11,503 nt of DNA, taken from the NCBI GenBank assembly GCA_030600525.1, contig JAUVLX010000083.1, forward strand, positions 1-11,503, written 5' to 3'. This document shows, one piece after another, positions 1 to 6,501 of this stretch. How positions within the stretch are numbered: the stretch's first letter is position 1; each line of letters starts with the position of its first letter. The notes beneath the pieces were generated by a model. The model did not search any database. It worked only from the letters and a program-made list of their open reading frames with translations, and had not been told where the DNA came from. The stretch comes from Desulfobulbus sp. (GTDB lineage Bacteria > Desulfobacterota > Desulfobulbia > Desulfobulbales > Desulfobulbaceae). The translations under genes and the position numbers were made by a program.

Positions 1-1381
1 CGATATAAATGACGTCTGGCATCCAGACACAAAGAGTAACGGAGGCGAACAGTAAGATATAAGGGGCTACAAGGCGGAGCGTCTCTTCTTTGACCAGAAT
101 TTTTCTGTTGTTATCGCTAAAGGACATGGACATAAAAATTCGCCCTGCCCCTGCAAATACAAGGATAAGAGCAAAGAGGAACAAGCCGACACTGATATAC
201 CTGTGTTGCTGGAACGCACCGATAACAATCACGACTTCACTGATAAACAACCCAAACGGCGGTAGCCCCGCAATACCAATAAATCCGGCGAAAAAAGATA
301 CAAATGTTTTCGGCAACCGGCTGATTACATTGCCAACTCCATGCACTCGTTTTGTTCCGAAACCAAGCAGAATATTACCGGTAGAGAGAAAAAGTGACGA
401 TTTCAGCAATGAGTGGTGGATCAGGTGGAGAAAGGCGCCGTACATGGCAAAACCGCCGATTCCGATACCAAAGGCAATAACCCCCATGTTTTTGATACTT
501 GAATAGGCAAGCATCCGTTTGTAGTCTGGCTGGCCGATAATAAAAACACCGCCAACCAGCATAGATGCCAAGCCGAAACCGATCAGTATATTCCCAGAGA
601 AGTCACCAAGTCCTGCAACGCTCATCAGCACATGCATCTTATAAATACCCAGAAAAGCACAATTGAGTAACGCTCCGGAGAGCAAGGCAGAAGCTGGACT
701 TGGTGCCTGGCTATGCGCATCCGGTAGCCAAGTGTGCATTGGTGCAAGCCCCATCTTGGTGCCGAATCCAATAACCACAAAGATAAACCCAGCTTTCAGC
801 CAGACTGGGTCTAACCGTATTGCCACATTATTGAGTGACGTAAACGAAAGCGGAGCATCGATATTGCCGAGATCCATGGCAAGGGTAACGAAAAAGCAAC
901 CGAGCAAGGCCAGGGCAATTCCCACCGAGCAGATGAGGACATATTTCCAGGTAGCTTCAAGTGCCTCTTTTGAGCGGTGGACGAAAATCAGGGGGGCGCT
1001 GACAAGTGTTGTTGCCTCAATGGAAATCCAGAGGACTATTGGATGTTCAGAAAGGGTTACCATCGACATGGTCCCCAGAAAGAGCAGCATGCAGCAACAG
1101 AAGACCGGTTTATTCTCAACTTCTGACTCGTTCATATACGAAAACGAGTAGATAGAAATGCAAACAAAGATAAAAGAGGTAAGCAATAAAATTAGTAACC
1201 CTTCTGGCGAAGCTCTGAAAAATTTTGGAAGCGCAGGGGGCAGTTTGCTCATCCAGATCATAATGGTTAACTGAAAATGAAGAAGCGCGGAAATGCACAG
1301 CAGTATCCTGCCCATGCTTGCAGGCAGTGCCAGAGCCGTACCTCCAGCAACAAATGGCAGTAAAAATACAAATTCAATCAT
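1..1381 (-). CDS. hyfF: Hydrogenase-4 subunit F-like antiporter-type membrane protein (3' end cut by window)
   Basis: The frame is open from ATG at 1381 to the left edge, giving 460 residues with no stop; the family is usually about 480-530 aa, so only a short C-terminal tail is missing. It is a polytopic proton-translocating (NuoL/M/N, Mrp antiporter) subunit of the membrane arm of a group 4 hydrogenase or related complex. Key features: a Glu in TM5 (LWISIEATTL, E122), the TM7-8 block GTKMGLAPMHTWLPDAHSQAP at about 207-227 with its Lys (K209), and further on a His-Ser-Leu-Leu-Lys stretch (LIHHSLLKSSLFL) and AGLPPFGLFVSE. These are the charged residues used for ion transfer in this family. 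The start has an AAGGA Shine-Dalgarno 8 nt upstream and lies 4 nt after the hyfE stop, so the two are one operon. Function follows from family membership; whether the partner catalytic subunit is a hydrogenase is not visible. Confidence 0.93.
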   Translation of the reverse strand, partial: MIEFVFLLPFVAGGTALALPASMGRILLCISALLHFQLTIMIWMSKLPPALPKFFRASPEGLLILLLTSFIFVCISIYSFSYMNESEVENKPVFCCCMLLFLGTMSMVTLSEHPIVLWISIEATTLVSAPLIFVHRSKEALEATWKYVLICSVGIALALLGCFFVTLAMDLGNIDAPLSFTSLNNVAIRLDPVWLKAGFIFVVIGFGTKMGLAPMHTWLPDAHSQAPSPASALLSGALLNCAFLGIYKMHVLMSVAGLGDFSGNILIGFGLASMLVGGVFIIGQPDYKRMLAYSSIKNMGVIAFGIGIGGFAMYGAFLHLIHHSLLKSSLFLSTGNILLGFGTKRVHGVGNVISRLPKTFVSFFAGFIGIAGLPPFGLFISEVVIVIGAFQQHRYISVGLFLFALILVFAGAGRIFMSMSFSDNNRKILVKEETLRLVAPYILLFASVTLCVWMPDVIYI

Positions 1382-1385
1382 GGTA

Positions 1386-2039
1386 TCAGTCCTTTAATCG
1401 TCCGAGTAACGTGGTATCGACATCACTGAAAGTGCTGTTGATGTTATGCAGAATAATTCCCATCACCATGACACCAACTAGGAGATCAAGCAGTACACCA
1501 AACTCGACAACATATATTGTGTGTCGGTGGTTAGTTAGCGCAGTACCGATAAGGTAAATACCGTTTTCCAGCATCAGGTAACCTATCACCTGGGTGATAG
1601 CTTTGCTTCTAGCCATCATCAAGAAAAATCCGGAAGCCATTGTTGTAATGGCTGTTATAAGCACCATGTCGTGGCCAACAGGCAAGGAGAGGCGAAGATT
1701 ATTGGTGATAAAAACTGAGACGATGATGATAACAAGACCACTGAGAATAGAAGCGTGATAGCCGATAATCGGTTCAATTTCGCGTTTGATTTTCGCTCGT
1801 TTTACAGCCAGGTACAAGAGACCGGGAATGAGCAGTCCTTTGATCAAGGTCATGATTTGGAAAAAAATGATTGCACCGCTTTCCAGTGATGCATGGCTTT
1901 TCAAGAAAAGCGGGGTAAGCGAGACCATCACACCTTGCAGAGCCATGATTCTGACCAGCACCATCAACCGGCTTGAGCCGAGAGACAAAAGGACTGACAG
2001 GAGTGTAATTACAAGTATTAATTGGGTAATATCTATCAC
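1386..2039 (-). CDS. hyfE: Hydrogenase-4 subunit E-like membrane protein (NuoK-related)
   Basis: A 217-residue, almost wholly hydrophobic protein with about six to seven predicted membrane helices; E. coli HyfE is about the same length. The C-terminal half carries the NuoK-like helix QVIGYLMLENGIYLIGTAL (about 150-168), with the membrane Glu (E158) expected for proton transfer in complex I-type membrane arms. I place the start at GTG 2039 rather than at the longer in-frame ATG at 2159. The extra 40 residues would be hydrophilic, Cys/His-rich and buried inside hyfC, whereas the GTG gives the family length. The GTG overlaps the hyfC stop as GTGA and has a GGGGG tract 7 nt upstream, which indicates translational coupling to hyfC. 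It acts in the cytoplasmic membrane with HyfB, HyfC and HyfF. The distance to hyfF is 4 nt. Confidence 0.92.
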   Translation of the reverse strand: MIDITQLILVITLLSVLLSLGSSRLMVLVRIMALQGVMVSLTPLFLKSHASLESGAIIFFQIMTLIKGLLIPGLLYLAVKRAKIKREIEPIIGYHASILSGLVIIIVSVFITNNLRLSLPVGHDMVLITAITTMASGFFLMMARSKAITQVIGYLMLENGIYLIGTALTNHRHTIYVVEFGVLLDLLVGVMVMGIILHNINSTFSDVDTTLLGRLKD

Positions 2040-2953
2040 TGAAAGACCCCCATGGTGAGTATGGCTGCAAAGAAAACCAGGGCAAAAGAGGTAAGTATGA
2101 ATTTGGGAACAAGATCCATTCGGAACCTGGCCATGATCGACTCTGTTATGCCGACGCAAACGTAAACAATGGAGAGGATACCAAAAAATAATACTCCACT
2201 CGCCAAACCATCCAGCATGGTAAAAGGGAAAATGAGTTGGGTGATAAAGGCAGAGTAGAAGAGGAGTTTCAAGAATGCTCCCATTTCGATAAGCGCCAGA
2301 TCCGGGCCACTGTGATCGAGAATCATCACCTCATGGATCATGGTAAGTTCCAGGTGGGTTGCCGGGTCATCGACTGGAACTCGTGAGTTCTCTGCAAGAA
2401 GGACCATGAACATTGATATAATAACGAGGAGTATCAGGGCACCTGATTGCCCCATTAGAGTAATAGGTTCTTCACCTGTGAAATATGCATTCAAGCTCAA
2501 CGATCCGTTGATTCTATAAAAAAGTATCAAGACCGTGAAGACGGTAACTTCTGCCAGGGTTGAGAAAAAAACTTCACGTGCAGCCCCCATCCCTTCAAAA
2601 GGAGAGGCGGTGTCAAGAGCTGCTATAACAGTAAAAAAACGTCCGATGCCCATGATGTAAAAAAGAACAATGACATCACCATGAAACGAAAGCAGGGGTG
2701 CCAGACCGGCAAAAGGGAAGAAAAAAAGCACTGTAAGGGCAGCCGCAAAGGAGACGATCGGCCCTAATTTGAAGACAAATGTAGTACTGGTACTGTAGAC
2801 CGAACCCTTTCGTAACAGTTTGATCAGGGTATAGTATTTTATAAGGAGTGGCGGCCCATTTTTTCCGGCAAAAAAAGCTTTTATTTTCAGTATTATTCCC
2901 GGAAAAAGCGGTGCCGTTAATACGGCTATTGCAAATGATATATATGTTTCCAT
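2036..2953 (-). CDS. hyfC: Hydrogenase-4 subunit C-like membrane protein (NuoH/HycD family)
   Basis: A 305-residue polytopic membrane protein of the HyfC/HycD/NuoH family, the subunit that joins the peripheral redox arm to the membrane arm and helps convert redox energy into ion pumping. Diagnostic stretches: GKNGPPLL near residues 30-37; GRFFTVIAALDTASPFEGMG at about 104-123; the loop rich in acidic residues ENSRVPVDDPATHLELTMIH (188-207) followed by EVMILDHSGPDLALIE. The loop acidic residues are the family signature. Length matches the usual 305-320 aa. The start is well placed: GAGAGG lies 6 nt upstream of ATG 2953. It is 42 bp downstream of hyfB and overlaps hyfE (GTGA). No frameshift or missing key motif is visible. 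It could equally belong to a Ni-free 'energy-converting hydrogenase-related' (Ehr) complex; the window does not contain the large subunit that would decide. Confidence 0.94.
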   Translation of the reverse strand: METYISFAIAVLTAPLFPGIILKIKAFFAGKNGPPLLIKYYTLIKLLRKGSVYSTSTTFVFKLGPIVSFAAALTVLFFFPFAGLAPLLSFHGDVIVLFYIMGIGRFFTVIAALDTASPFEGMGAAREVFFSTLAEVTVFTVLILFYRINGSLSLNAYFTGEEPITLMGQSGALILLVIISMFMVLLAENSRVPVDDPATHLELTMIHEVMILDHSGPDLALIEMGAFLKLLFYSAFITQLIFPFTMLDGLASGVLFFGILSIVYVCVGITESIMARFRMDLVPKFILTSFALVFFAAILTMGVFQ

Positions 2954-2995
2954 CCTTTACCTCTCTATATGAATGAGAATTCTTTTGCCGGGATG

Positions 2996-4951
2996 TCAGA
3001 CAAACAGTAGCAAGGCAACAATTGCCACTATGATATAGCCTATATACAACTGGATATGGCCATGCTGAATCCAGCGGAGCTTCCTCAGGAAATAAAGGAA
3101 AGGAATGGCAAGGTGGTCAACCAACGCTATTTCAGAAATATCTTCTACCTTGGTCGTATAAGTAGTCCGGCCAGGAAAAATTCTGTTGATTCCCGAATAC
3201 CTGGTTTTTACTCGTACGAAAGGTCGGAAAAAATCGACCACACTCATTGCATACGATGTACCGCTATACTGCATTCTCGCCGTTGGTTGAGTAAAACCAC
3301 ATCCCCATGTTGGTTTGTGACTGATTGTTTTGCGGAGATAAAGCACCTTGCGCAGCAACATGGAAAAAAGAAAAACAGCCAGGAAAAGACGCGCTGCCAT
3401 AGCCAGATTACCTGTGACCAACGCTATTTCTTCAGCACCGACAGGAACGAGCGGTTTGATACTTTTTAAGGCCATGAAGGCTGTATGGATAAAGGGTGCT
3501 GGGAAAATACCTATTACCAGGCAGGAGGCAGCCAGAATCACCATGGGGATGGTCATGCTCATACCTGCCTCTTGTACATTGGCTGTCATGTCAGTCCGTG
3601 GTTCGCCAAGAAATACGATGCCGACGACCTTGGTAAAACATGCTGCCGCAAGTCCTCCGATAATGGCTAGAGAAAGAATCGCAAGCATTGTAAAGACAAA
3701 GGATGACCCACTGAGTCGCAACCCGTGAAACGCACCGTAATAGATAAGGAATTCACTCACAAAACCGTTAAATGGAGGCAAACCAGATATGGAAATTGAT
3801 CCCGTGAGAAAGGTACTGCCCGTTGTCGGCATTCGCTTAATGATACCGCCGAGCTGATCAATATGTCTGATTCCGGTTTTCTGCAGCACAACACCCGCAC
3901 CGAGAAACAGTAGTGACTTGAAGATAGAATGATTGAGCACATGCAGCAGGCTACCGGCAAATCCGAAACTTGCCATTGCCATATTGCCTTCGGCCATACC
4001 TATCATACCTATACCGCAACCTATCAGGATAATTCCAATATTCTCCACGCTGTGATAGGCGAGCAGCTTTTTCAAATCGTGCTTGCCGAGAGCATAAACA
4101 ACTCCAAGCACGCCGGAAACCATGCCAAAGGTGAGAACGGCCTCGCCAAACACCAATTCAGTAGTATCTAGTGCGGCATAGAACCGGAAGATGCCGTAAA
4201 TGCCCATTTTGATCATAACACCTGACATAATCGCCGAGATGTTGCTGGGAGCTGCCGGGTGAGCATGAGGGAGCCACATGTGCAGGGGGAACATACCTGC
4301 TTTGGAGCCGAAGCCGACAAGAGCTAAGAAGAAAACGATTATTTTAATATTGGCTGGAATCTCCGCAAATGCAGAGAAACTGAAAGAGCCTGTGTAGCTG
4401 TAGGCGAGGGCAAGGGACGAAAGGATAAACATCGCTCCGGCCTGGGTGAAAATAAAATAGATATAGCCTGCTTTACGGGTATCCTTTTCGTGATGATCAT
4501 AAATGACTAACAGAAAGGAGGAGAGCGACATAATCTCCCAGACCAGAGCAAAGCTGATTATATTTTCAGCCGTAGCGACCAGGGCCATACCAACGATGAG
4601 CAAGGTCGAAAAGAAAAAGTTGACCCCAACACGTAGCCGCTGGTCAGCTTTGTTCATGTAATGAAAGCTGTAGAGTGCGGCAAGTGGGCAAACCGTAAAA
4701 ATGGGTATCAGAAAAAAAGCAGAAAGTGGATCAATGGAAAAAGAAAGAGTGAATATATGCAGCCATGATATGGAATATGTTGCAATTTCTCCCCCTTGCA
4801 GGGGACCTGTTATTGCGTATAAGCCTATCATGCAGCCAACTGCCGTGATAGTGATATAACCGGCTTTCATCAGGCTGAACAGTTTGCAGGTGAGTAGTGC
4901 AAACAATCCACCGGCAAGTAAAACAGTTAGAGAAAGTAAAAAGGTGTCCAT
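2996..4951 (-). CDS. hyfB: Hydrogenase-4 subunit B-like antiporter-type membrane protein
   Basis: A large NuoL/M-like proton-translocating subunit of a formate-hydrogenlyase or hydrogenase-4 type membrane complex, 651 aa from ATG 4951. Ion-path residues are present: Glu in TM5 (LVWEIMSLSSF, E139); K217 in FGSKAGMFPLHMWLPHAHPA; K248 in MSGVMIKMGIYG; the His-containing helix LLHVLNHSIFKSLLFLGAG; then GLPPFNGFVSEFLIYYGA. The C-terminal extension with WGCGFTQPTARMQYSGTSYA is typical of HyfB/HycC and distinguishes it from NuoL. The frame also opens at ATG 5014 (672 aa), but those 21 residues are hydrophilic and poorly initiated. The ATG pair at 4954/4951 follows GAGGA directly, and the protein then begins with a membrane helix. 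It is the first gene of the hyfBCEF run and follows the two small paralogous genes. Neither hyfA nor hyfD is present next to it. Confidence 0.93.
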   Translation of the reverse strand: MDTFLLSLTVLLAGGLFALLTCKLFSLMKAGYITITAVGCMIGLYAITGPLQGGEIATYSISWLHIFTLSFSIDPLSAFFLIPIFTVCPLAALYSFHYMNKADQRLRVGVNFFFSTLLIVGMALVATAENIISFALVWEIMSLSSFLLVIYDHHEKDTRKAGYIYFIFTQAGAMFILSSLALAYSYTGSFSFSAFAEIPANIKIIVFFLALVGFGSKAGMFPLHMWLPHAHPAAPSNISAIMSGVMIKMGIYGIFRFYAALDTTELVFGEAVLTFGMVSGVLGVVYALGKHDLKKLLAYHSVENIGIILIGCGIGMIGMAEGNMAMASFGFAGSLLHVLNHSIFKSLLFLGAGVVLQKTGIRHIDQLGGIIKRMPTTGSTFLTGSISISGLPPFNGFVSEFLIYYGAFHGLRLSGSSFVFTMLAILSLAIIGGLAAACFTKVVGIVFLGEPRTDMTANVQEAGMSMTIPMVILAASCLVIGIFPAPFIHTAFMALKSIKPLVPVGAEEIALVTGNLAMAARLFLAVFLFSMLLRKVLYLRKTISHKPTWGCGFTQPTARMQYSGTSYAMSVVDFFRPFVRVKTRYSGINRIFPGRTTYTTKVEDISEIALVDHLAIPFLYFLRKLRWIQHGHIQLYIGYIIVAIVALLLFV

Positions 4952-4980
4952 CATTCCTCGTCGAATTAAGTCGTAAAGCA

Positions 4981-5045
4981 CTATGGTGAGTGTTGTGTCG
5001 CCTGGGCGACCCATTGCGTCAGCATGTTATTGTCATCCATCCTCC
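4981..5045 (-). other. hyfB leader with strong SD and possible 19-codon upstream ORF
   Basis: The space before hyfB holds an uncommonly good Shine-Dalgarno, GGAGG at 5045-5041, that serves no annotated gene. ATG 5040 abuts it and opens a 19-codon frame (starting MDDNNMLTQW) that stops at TAG 4983-4981, 29 nt before the hyfB start. ATG 5036, 4 nt from the SD, gives only five codons. Within this stretch GTCGCC-CA-GGCGAC (5010-4997) can form a short hairpin. It may be a leader peptide, a decayed start, or chance; I have no homology to offer. Confidence 0.25.
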
Positions 5046-5128
5046 ATGTTGTTGTATCCAAAAATGTCATATGTTTTTATTTTGCTTAATTGACGGTCGT
5101 CATTGAGGAAATGCAAGCAGGGTGAAAT

Positions 5129-5398
5129 TTAGAGAGGCATGTGCAGACTGATCTCTTTGGCTTCAATGCATTCGCACGTGAAACCATACCAGTATTTGTT
5201 TGCTGAAAATGGGTCAGGATTAAGCACATGCTCGTAATCATCGGTGCGTGCTTTAATGAATTCCATCCAGTTTGATGCTTCTTTTGCTGACCAGAAAGGA
5301 CCAACTATATTCGTTGTTTCCTGTACTTCTTCGTATTTTTCAGAAAAATGTTTTGCTGTTTCTTCAGGTTTTTGAGTGATTCCGATGAGAACTGTCAT
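5129..5398 (-). CDS. Small conserved-looking protein A, paralog of the adjacent upstream gene; function unknown
   Basis: An 89-residue soluble protein with no signal peptide or membrane segment; I do not recognise a named family. It is clearly related to the next gene upstream: both start with a short beta-like segment IGITQ-x-P (residues 5-11), then share VGPF-x-S-x2-EA-x-NW at about 32-44 and WYGFT-x-E at about 70-76. Spacing is identical from VGPF to the end, with only a one-residue gap before it. The spacing of motifs, with few Cys or His, does not suggest a metal or cofactor site. The start is firm: GGAG lies exactly 9 nt before ATG 5398. It extends past the paralog at the C-terminus by about ten residues. 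It sits between the sigma-54 promoter and hyfB, so a role connected to the Hyf complex (assembly, regulation or an accessory subunit) is an inference from position only. Confidence 0.8.
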   Translation of the reverse strand: MTVLIGITQKPEETAKHFSEKYEEVQETTNIVGPFWSAKEASNWMEFIKARTDDYEHVLNPDPFSANKYWYGFTCECIEAKEISLHMPL

Positions 5399-5434
5399 AG
5401 TAACTAACTCCTTCTTTTGACAATCAAATGTCAG

Positions 5435-5584
5435 CTAGTGTCGCGTCAACGATGAAATGTCGAAATATTGCGCTGGATTTCTTTAATTGGTTGTTCATAG
5501 TGGGCTATGTACCACCAGTTAAAGAAATCTAGGTGCGAGAAAAAATAAGCAAGATACTTCAGAGCAGCGTTGACGAGACACTAG
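5435..5584. mobile_element. Miniature inverted-repeat element (MITE-like) inserted at CTAG
   Basis: Terminal inverted repeats of 17 bp match at 16 positions: CTAGTGTCGCGTCAACG at 5435-5451 and the complement of CGTTGACGAGACACTAG at 5568-5584. If TA is the duplicated target, as in IS630/Tc1-type elements that favour CTAG, the element itself is 144 bp (5438-5581) flanked by TA at 5436-5437 and 5582-5583. A 4-bp CTAG duplication, as in some IS701-like elements, fits equally well. It is too short to carry a transposase, so it would need one in trans. Minus-strand reading gives an open stretch of about 40 codons (containing FFNWWYIAHYEQPIKEIQ) that ends at a TGA inside the inverted repeat; it has no start and may be a residue of a parent transposase, but I cannot identify it. 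Confidence 0.7.
5476..5529. repeat. Internal long hairpin of the miniature element
   Basis: Arms of 25 nt, 5476-5500 and 5505-5529, pair with only three mismatches (one would be a G-U wobble in RNA) around a 4-nt loop TGGG. The outer part is GATTTCTTTAA / TTAAAGAAATC and the inner part CATAG / CTATG. Being strand-symmetric it would fold in the operon transcript, between the coding regions of proteins B and A. There is no adjacent T-run, so it is not a standard intrinsic terminator; it could still affect mRNA processing or stability. Confidence 0.75.
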
Positions 5585-5630
5585 ACACGGCCAAGACGAG
5601 TGCTTTGTTCCCAGAACACTTTGTCAGCTT

Positions 5631-5873
5631 TCAGAGGGTGTTAACTCGTTCGTAGGTAAATCCGTACCAGATCGCTTCTTGTACTGACTGTCGTTCCGGT
5701 ATGATCTCATCAATATTTCCAATCACACTTTTGAGGTAAACGAGCCAGTTGAGTGCCTCTATTTTTGAAAGAAAGGGACCAACTTCTGTGAGAGATCCTG
5801 CCTCTCCATAATGCTGAGAGACAAAATCTTTTAATTTTGCAGGTTCCTGAGTGATGCCGATGATAATTTTCAC
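5631..5873 (-). CDS. Small conserved-looking protein B, paralog of the gene downstream; function unknown
   Basis: An 80-residue soluble protein, first gene after the sigma-54 promoter. It aligns with protein A over its whole length through IGITQ-x-P, VGPF-x-S-x2-EA-x-NW and WYGFT-x-E, so the two are tandem duplicates that have diverged considerably. I choose the GTG at 5873 over the in-frame ATG at 5918 (95 aa) for three reasons. It aligns residue 1 with the start of protein A. GGAG lies exactly 9 nt upstream, the same spacing as in protein A. The ATG at 5918 falls at about the predicted transcription start of the sigma-54 promoter, leaving no room for a leader. No signal peptide, membrane helix or recognised domain is seen. 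Function is unknown; co-transcription with hyf is inferred. Confidence 0.78.
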   Translation of the reverse strand: MKIIIGITQEPAKLKDFVSQHYGEAGSLTEVGPFLSKIEALNWLVYLKSVIGNIDEIIPERQSVQEAIWYGFTYERVNTL

Positions 5874-5926
5874 GTTCAACGTCTCCGGAAATTTAGAAGT
5901 ATGATAAGCGACCTGCATAGGGGTAA

Positions 5927-5943
5927 AGCAACATATGTGCCAC
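5927..5943 (-). promoter_or_regulatory. Sigma-54 (RpoN) -24/-12 promoter
   Basis: Reading the minus strand, GTGGCAC (5943-5937), five bases ATATG, then TTGCT (5931-5927) match the sigma-54 consensus TGGCAC-N5-TTGC without a mismatch; GG and GC are separated by the required 10 bp. Transcription would begin near 5917, about 44 nt before the GTG of protein B. The adjacent gene upstream encodes a sigma-54-dependent activator, which makes functional pairing plausible. No competing sigma-70 promoter is obvious for the small genes or hyfB, so this is the likely promoter of the whole run from 5873 to beyond position 1. Confidence 0.85.
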
Positions 5944-6410
5944 TGGCGCAGTGTTGCTCTTAAGTCGCTGATATGTGGTGTAATTAGCAGTGGGGTTCTT
6001 GGGCTAGAGAAGGATGGCCCGATGGTTTGTCAGGTTATTTCGGAAGTAAATGGTGAAAAAGGGGAGTGCTTGCTATGGAGCGGGGCAGTATACCCCAACC
6101 GGAAAATGATCATGAGGAAGACGGTGGCAGATTGTCGACTGGACTGGATACAACGATTTTGTGGGAGAGAGGGATTGGCTAGAGAATGGTTGGATGGACG
6201 TCACCCTGCTGCTTTTCTGGCGAGTTGTTTAGGATTTAATGGCTATTATATCAATGAGTTGTGACGGAAACGGTGACGTGCTATGCCTTGCGTATCAAAA
6301 AAAATGATTGGTTTCGTCATAAAAAATTAACAGTGAAAGTCAATAGAAACGATGTCTTTCCTTGTTGTCTTTTGAAGAGTAAAAAAAATGTGGGCAAGAT
6401 ACAGATGATG

Positions 6411-6447
6411 TTGGGACATTTCACCCCACAGAGGCAAAATGCCCCAA
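6411..6447. repeat. Inverted repeat downstream of the response regulator gene
   Basis: TTGGGACATTT (6411-6421) pairs with AAATGCCCCAA (6437-6447) at 10 of 11 positions around a 15-nt loop. It lies 55-90 nt past the response regulator stop. No T-run follows directly on the minus strand (an unbroken run of eight T occurs only about 23 nt further on), so it is at best a weak terminator; a protein-binding site is an alternative. Confidence 0.35.
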
Positions 6448-6501
6448 TAAGAGGAGCCGATTGTAGTATTTGGTTGGAGAAAATTTAAGCGCATTTTGAA
6501 C

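Larger units (their letters stand above)
5399..5630. other. Intergenic gap between the two small paralogs
   Basis: This 232-bp gap within the presumed operon is mostly filled by the miniature inverted-repeat element at 5435-5584. The remaining bases are the ribosome binding site of protein A (GGAG at 5411-5408) and a short tail after protein B that contains a small GTTC-CCA-GAAC palindrome (about 5608-5618) without a T-tract. I see no promoter in it. Confidence 0.7.
5874..6501. other. 628-bp control region between the response regulator gene and the small-gene/hyf operon
   Basis: Contains the sigma-54 promoter at its hyf-proximal end (5927-5943) and a 5' leader of roughly 45 nt. The rest (about 5955-6500) is where activator sites for an NtrC-type regulator would be expected, but I see no clean tandem palindrome. 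Visible structures: CACTG-GCG-CAGTG (5941-5953) touching the -24 box, a direct repeat of GTGACG at 6261 and 6273 with an inverted copy CGTCAC near 6199, and a long inverted repeat at 6411-6447. Open frames on the plus strand here do not look like genes. Confidence 0.6.

Noticed and set aside
1116..1298. 60-codon minus-strand frame inside hyfF
   Set aside because: It overlaps the N-terminal coding part of hyfF in a different frame; the hyfF frame is continuous and matches the family across this stretch, so no frameshift is implied.
3056..3728. Plus-strand frames opposite hyfB (3056-3469, 3348-3728 and others)
   Set aside because: They are antisense shadows of the clearly coding hyfB frame.
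5113..5127. Sigma-54-like sequence TTTCAC-N5-TTGC before hyfB on the minus strand
   Set aside because: The -24 half lacks the near-invariant GG, so a second sigma-54 promoter for hyfB is not supported.
5460..5584. Coding-like 40-codon stretch within the miniature element as an independent gene
   Set aside because: It has no start codon, is bounded by a stop in each terminal repeat, and is no longer than chance allows; kept only as a note on the element's origin.
5935..6488. Two plus-strand open frames (5935-6264 and 6261-6488) joined by a GTGA overlap
   Set aside because: The first begins inside the sigma-54 promoter of the other strand. Neither has a good ribosome binding site. The translations are rich in Trp, Cys and basic residues without domain-like patterning, and they run into the convergent regulator gene.
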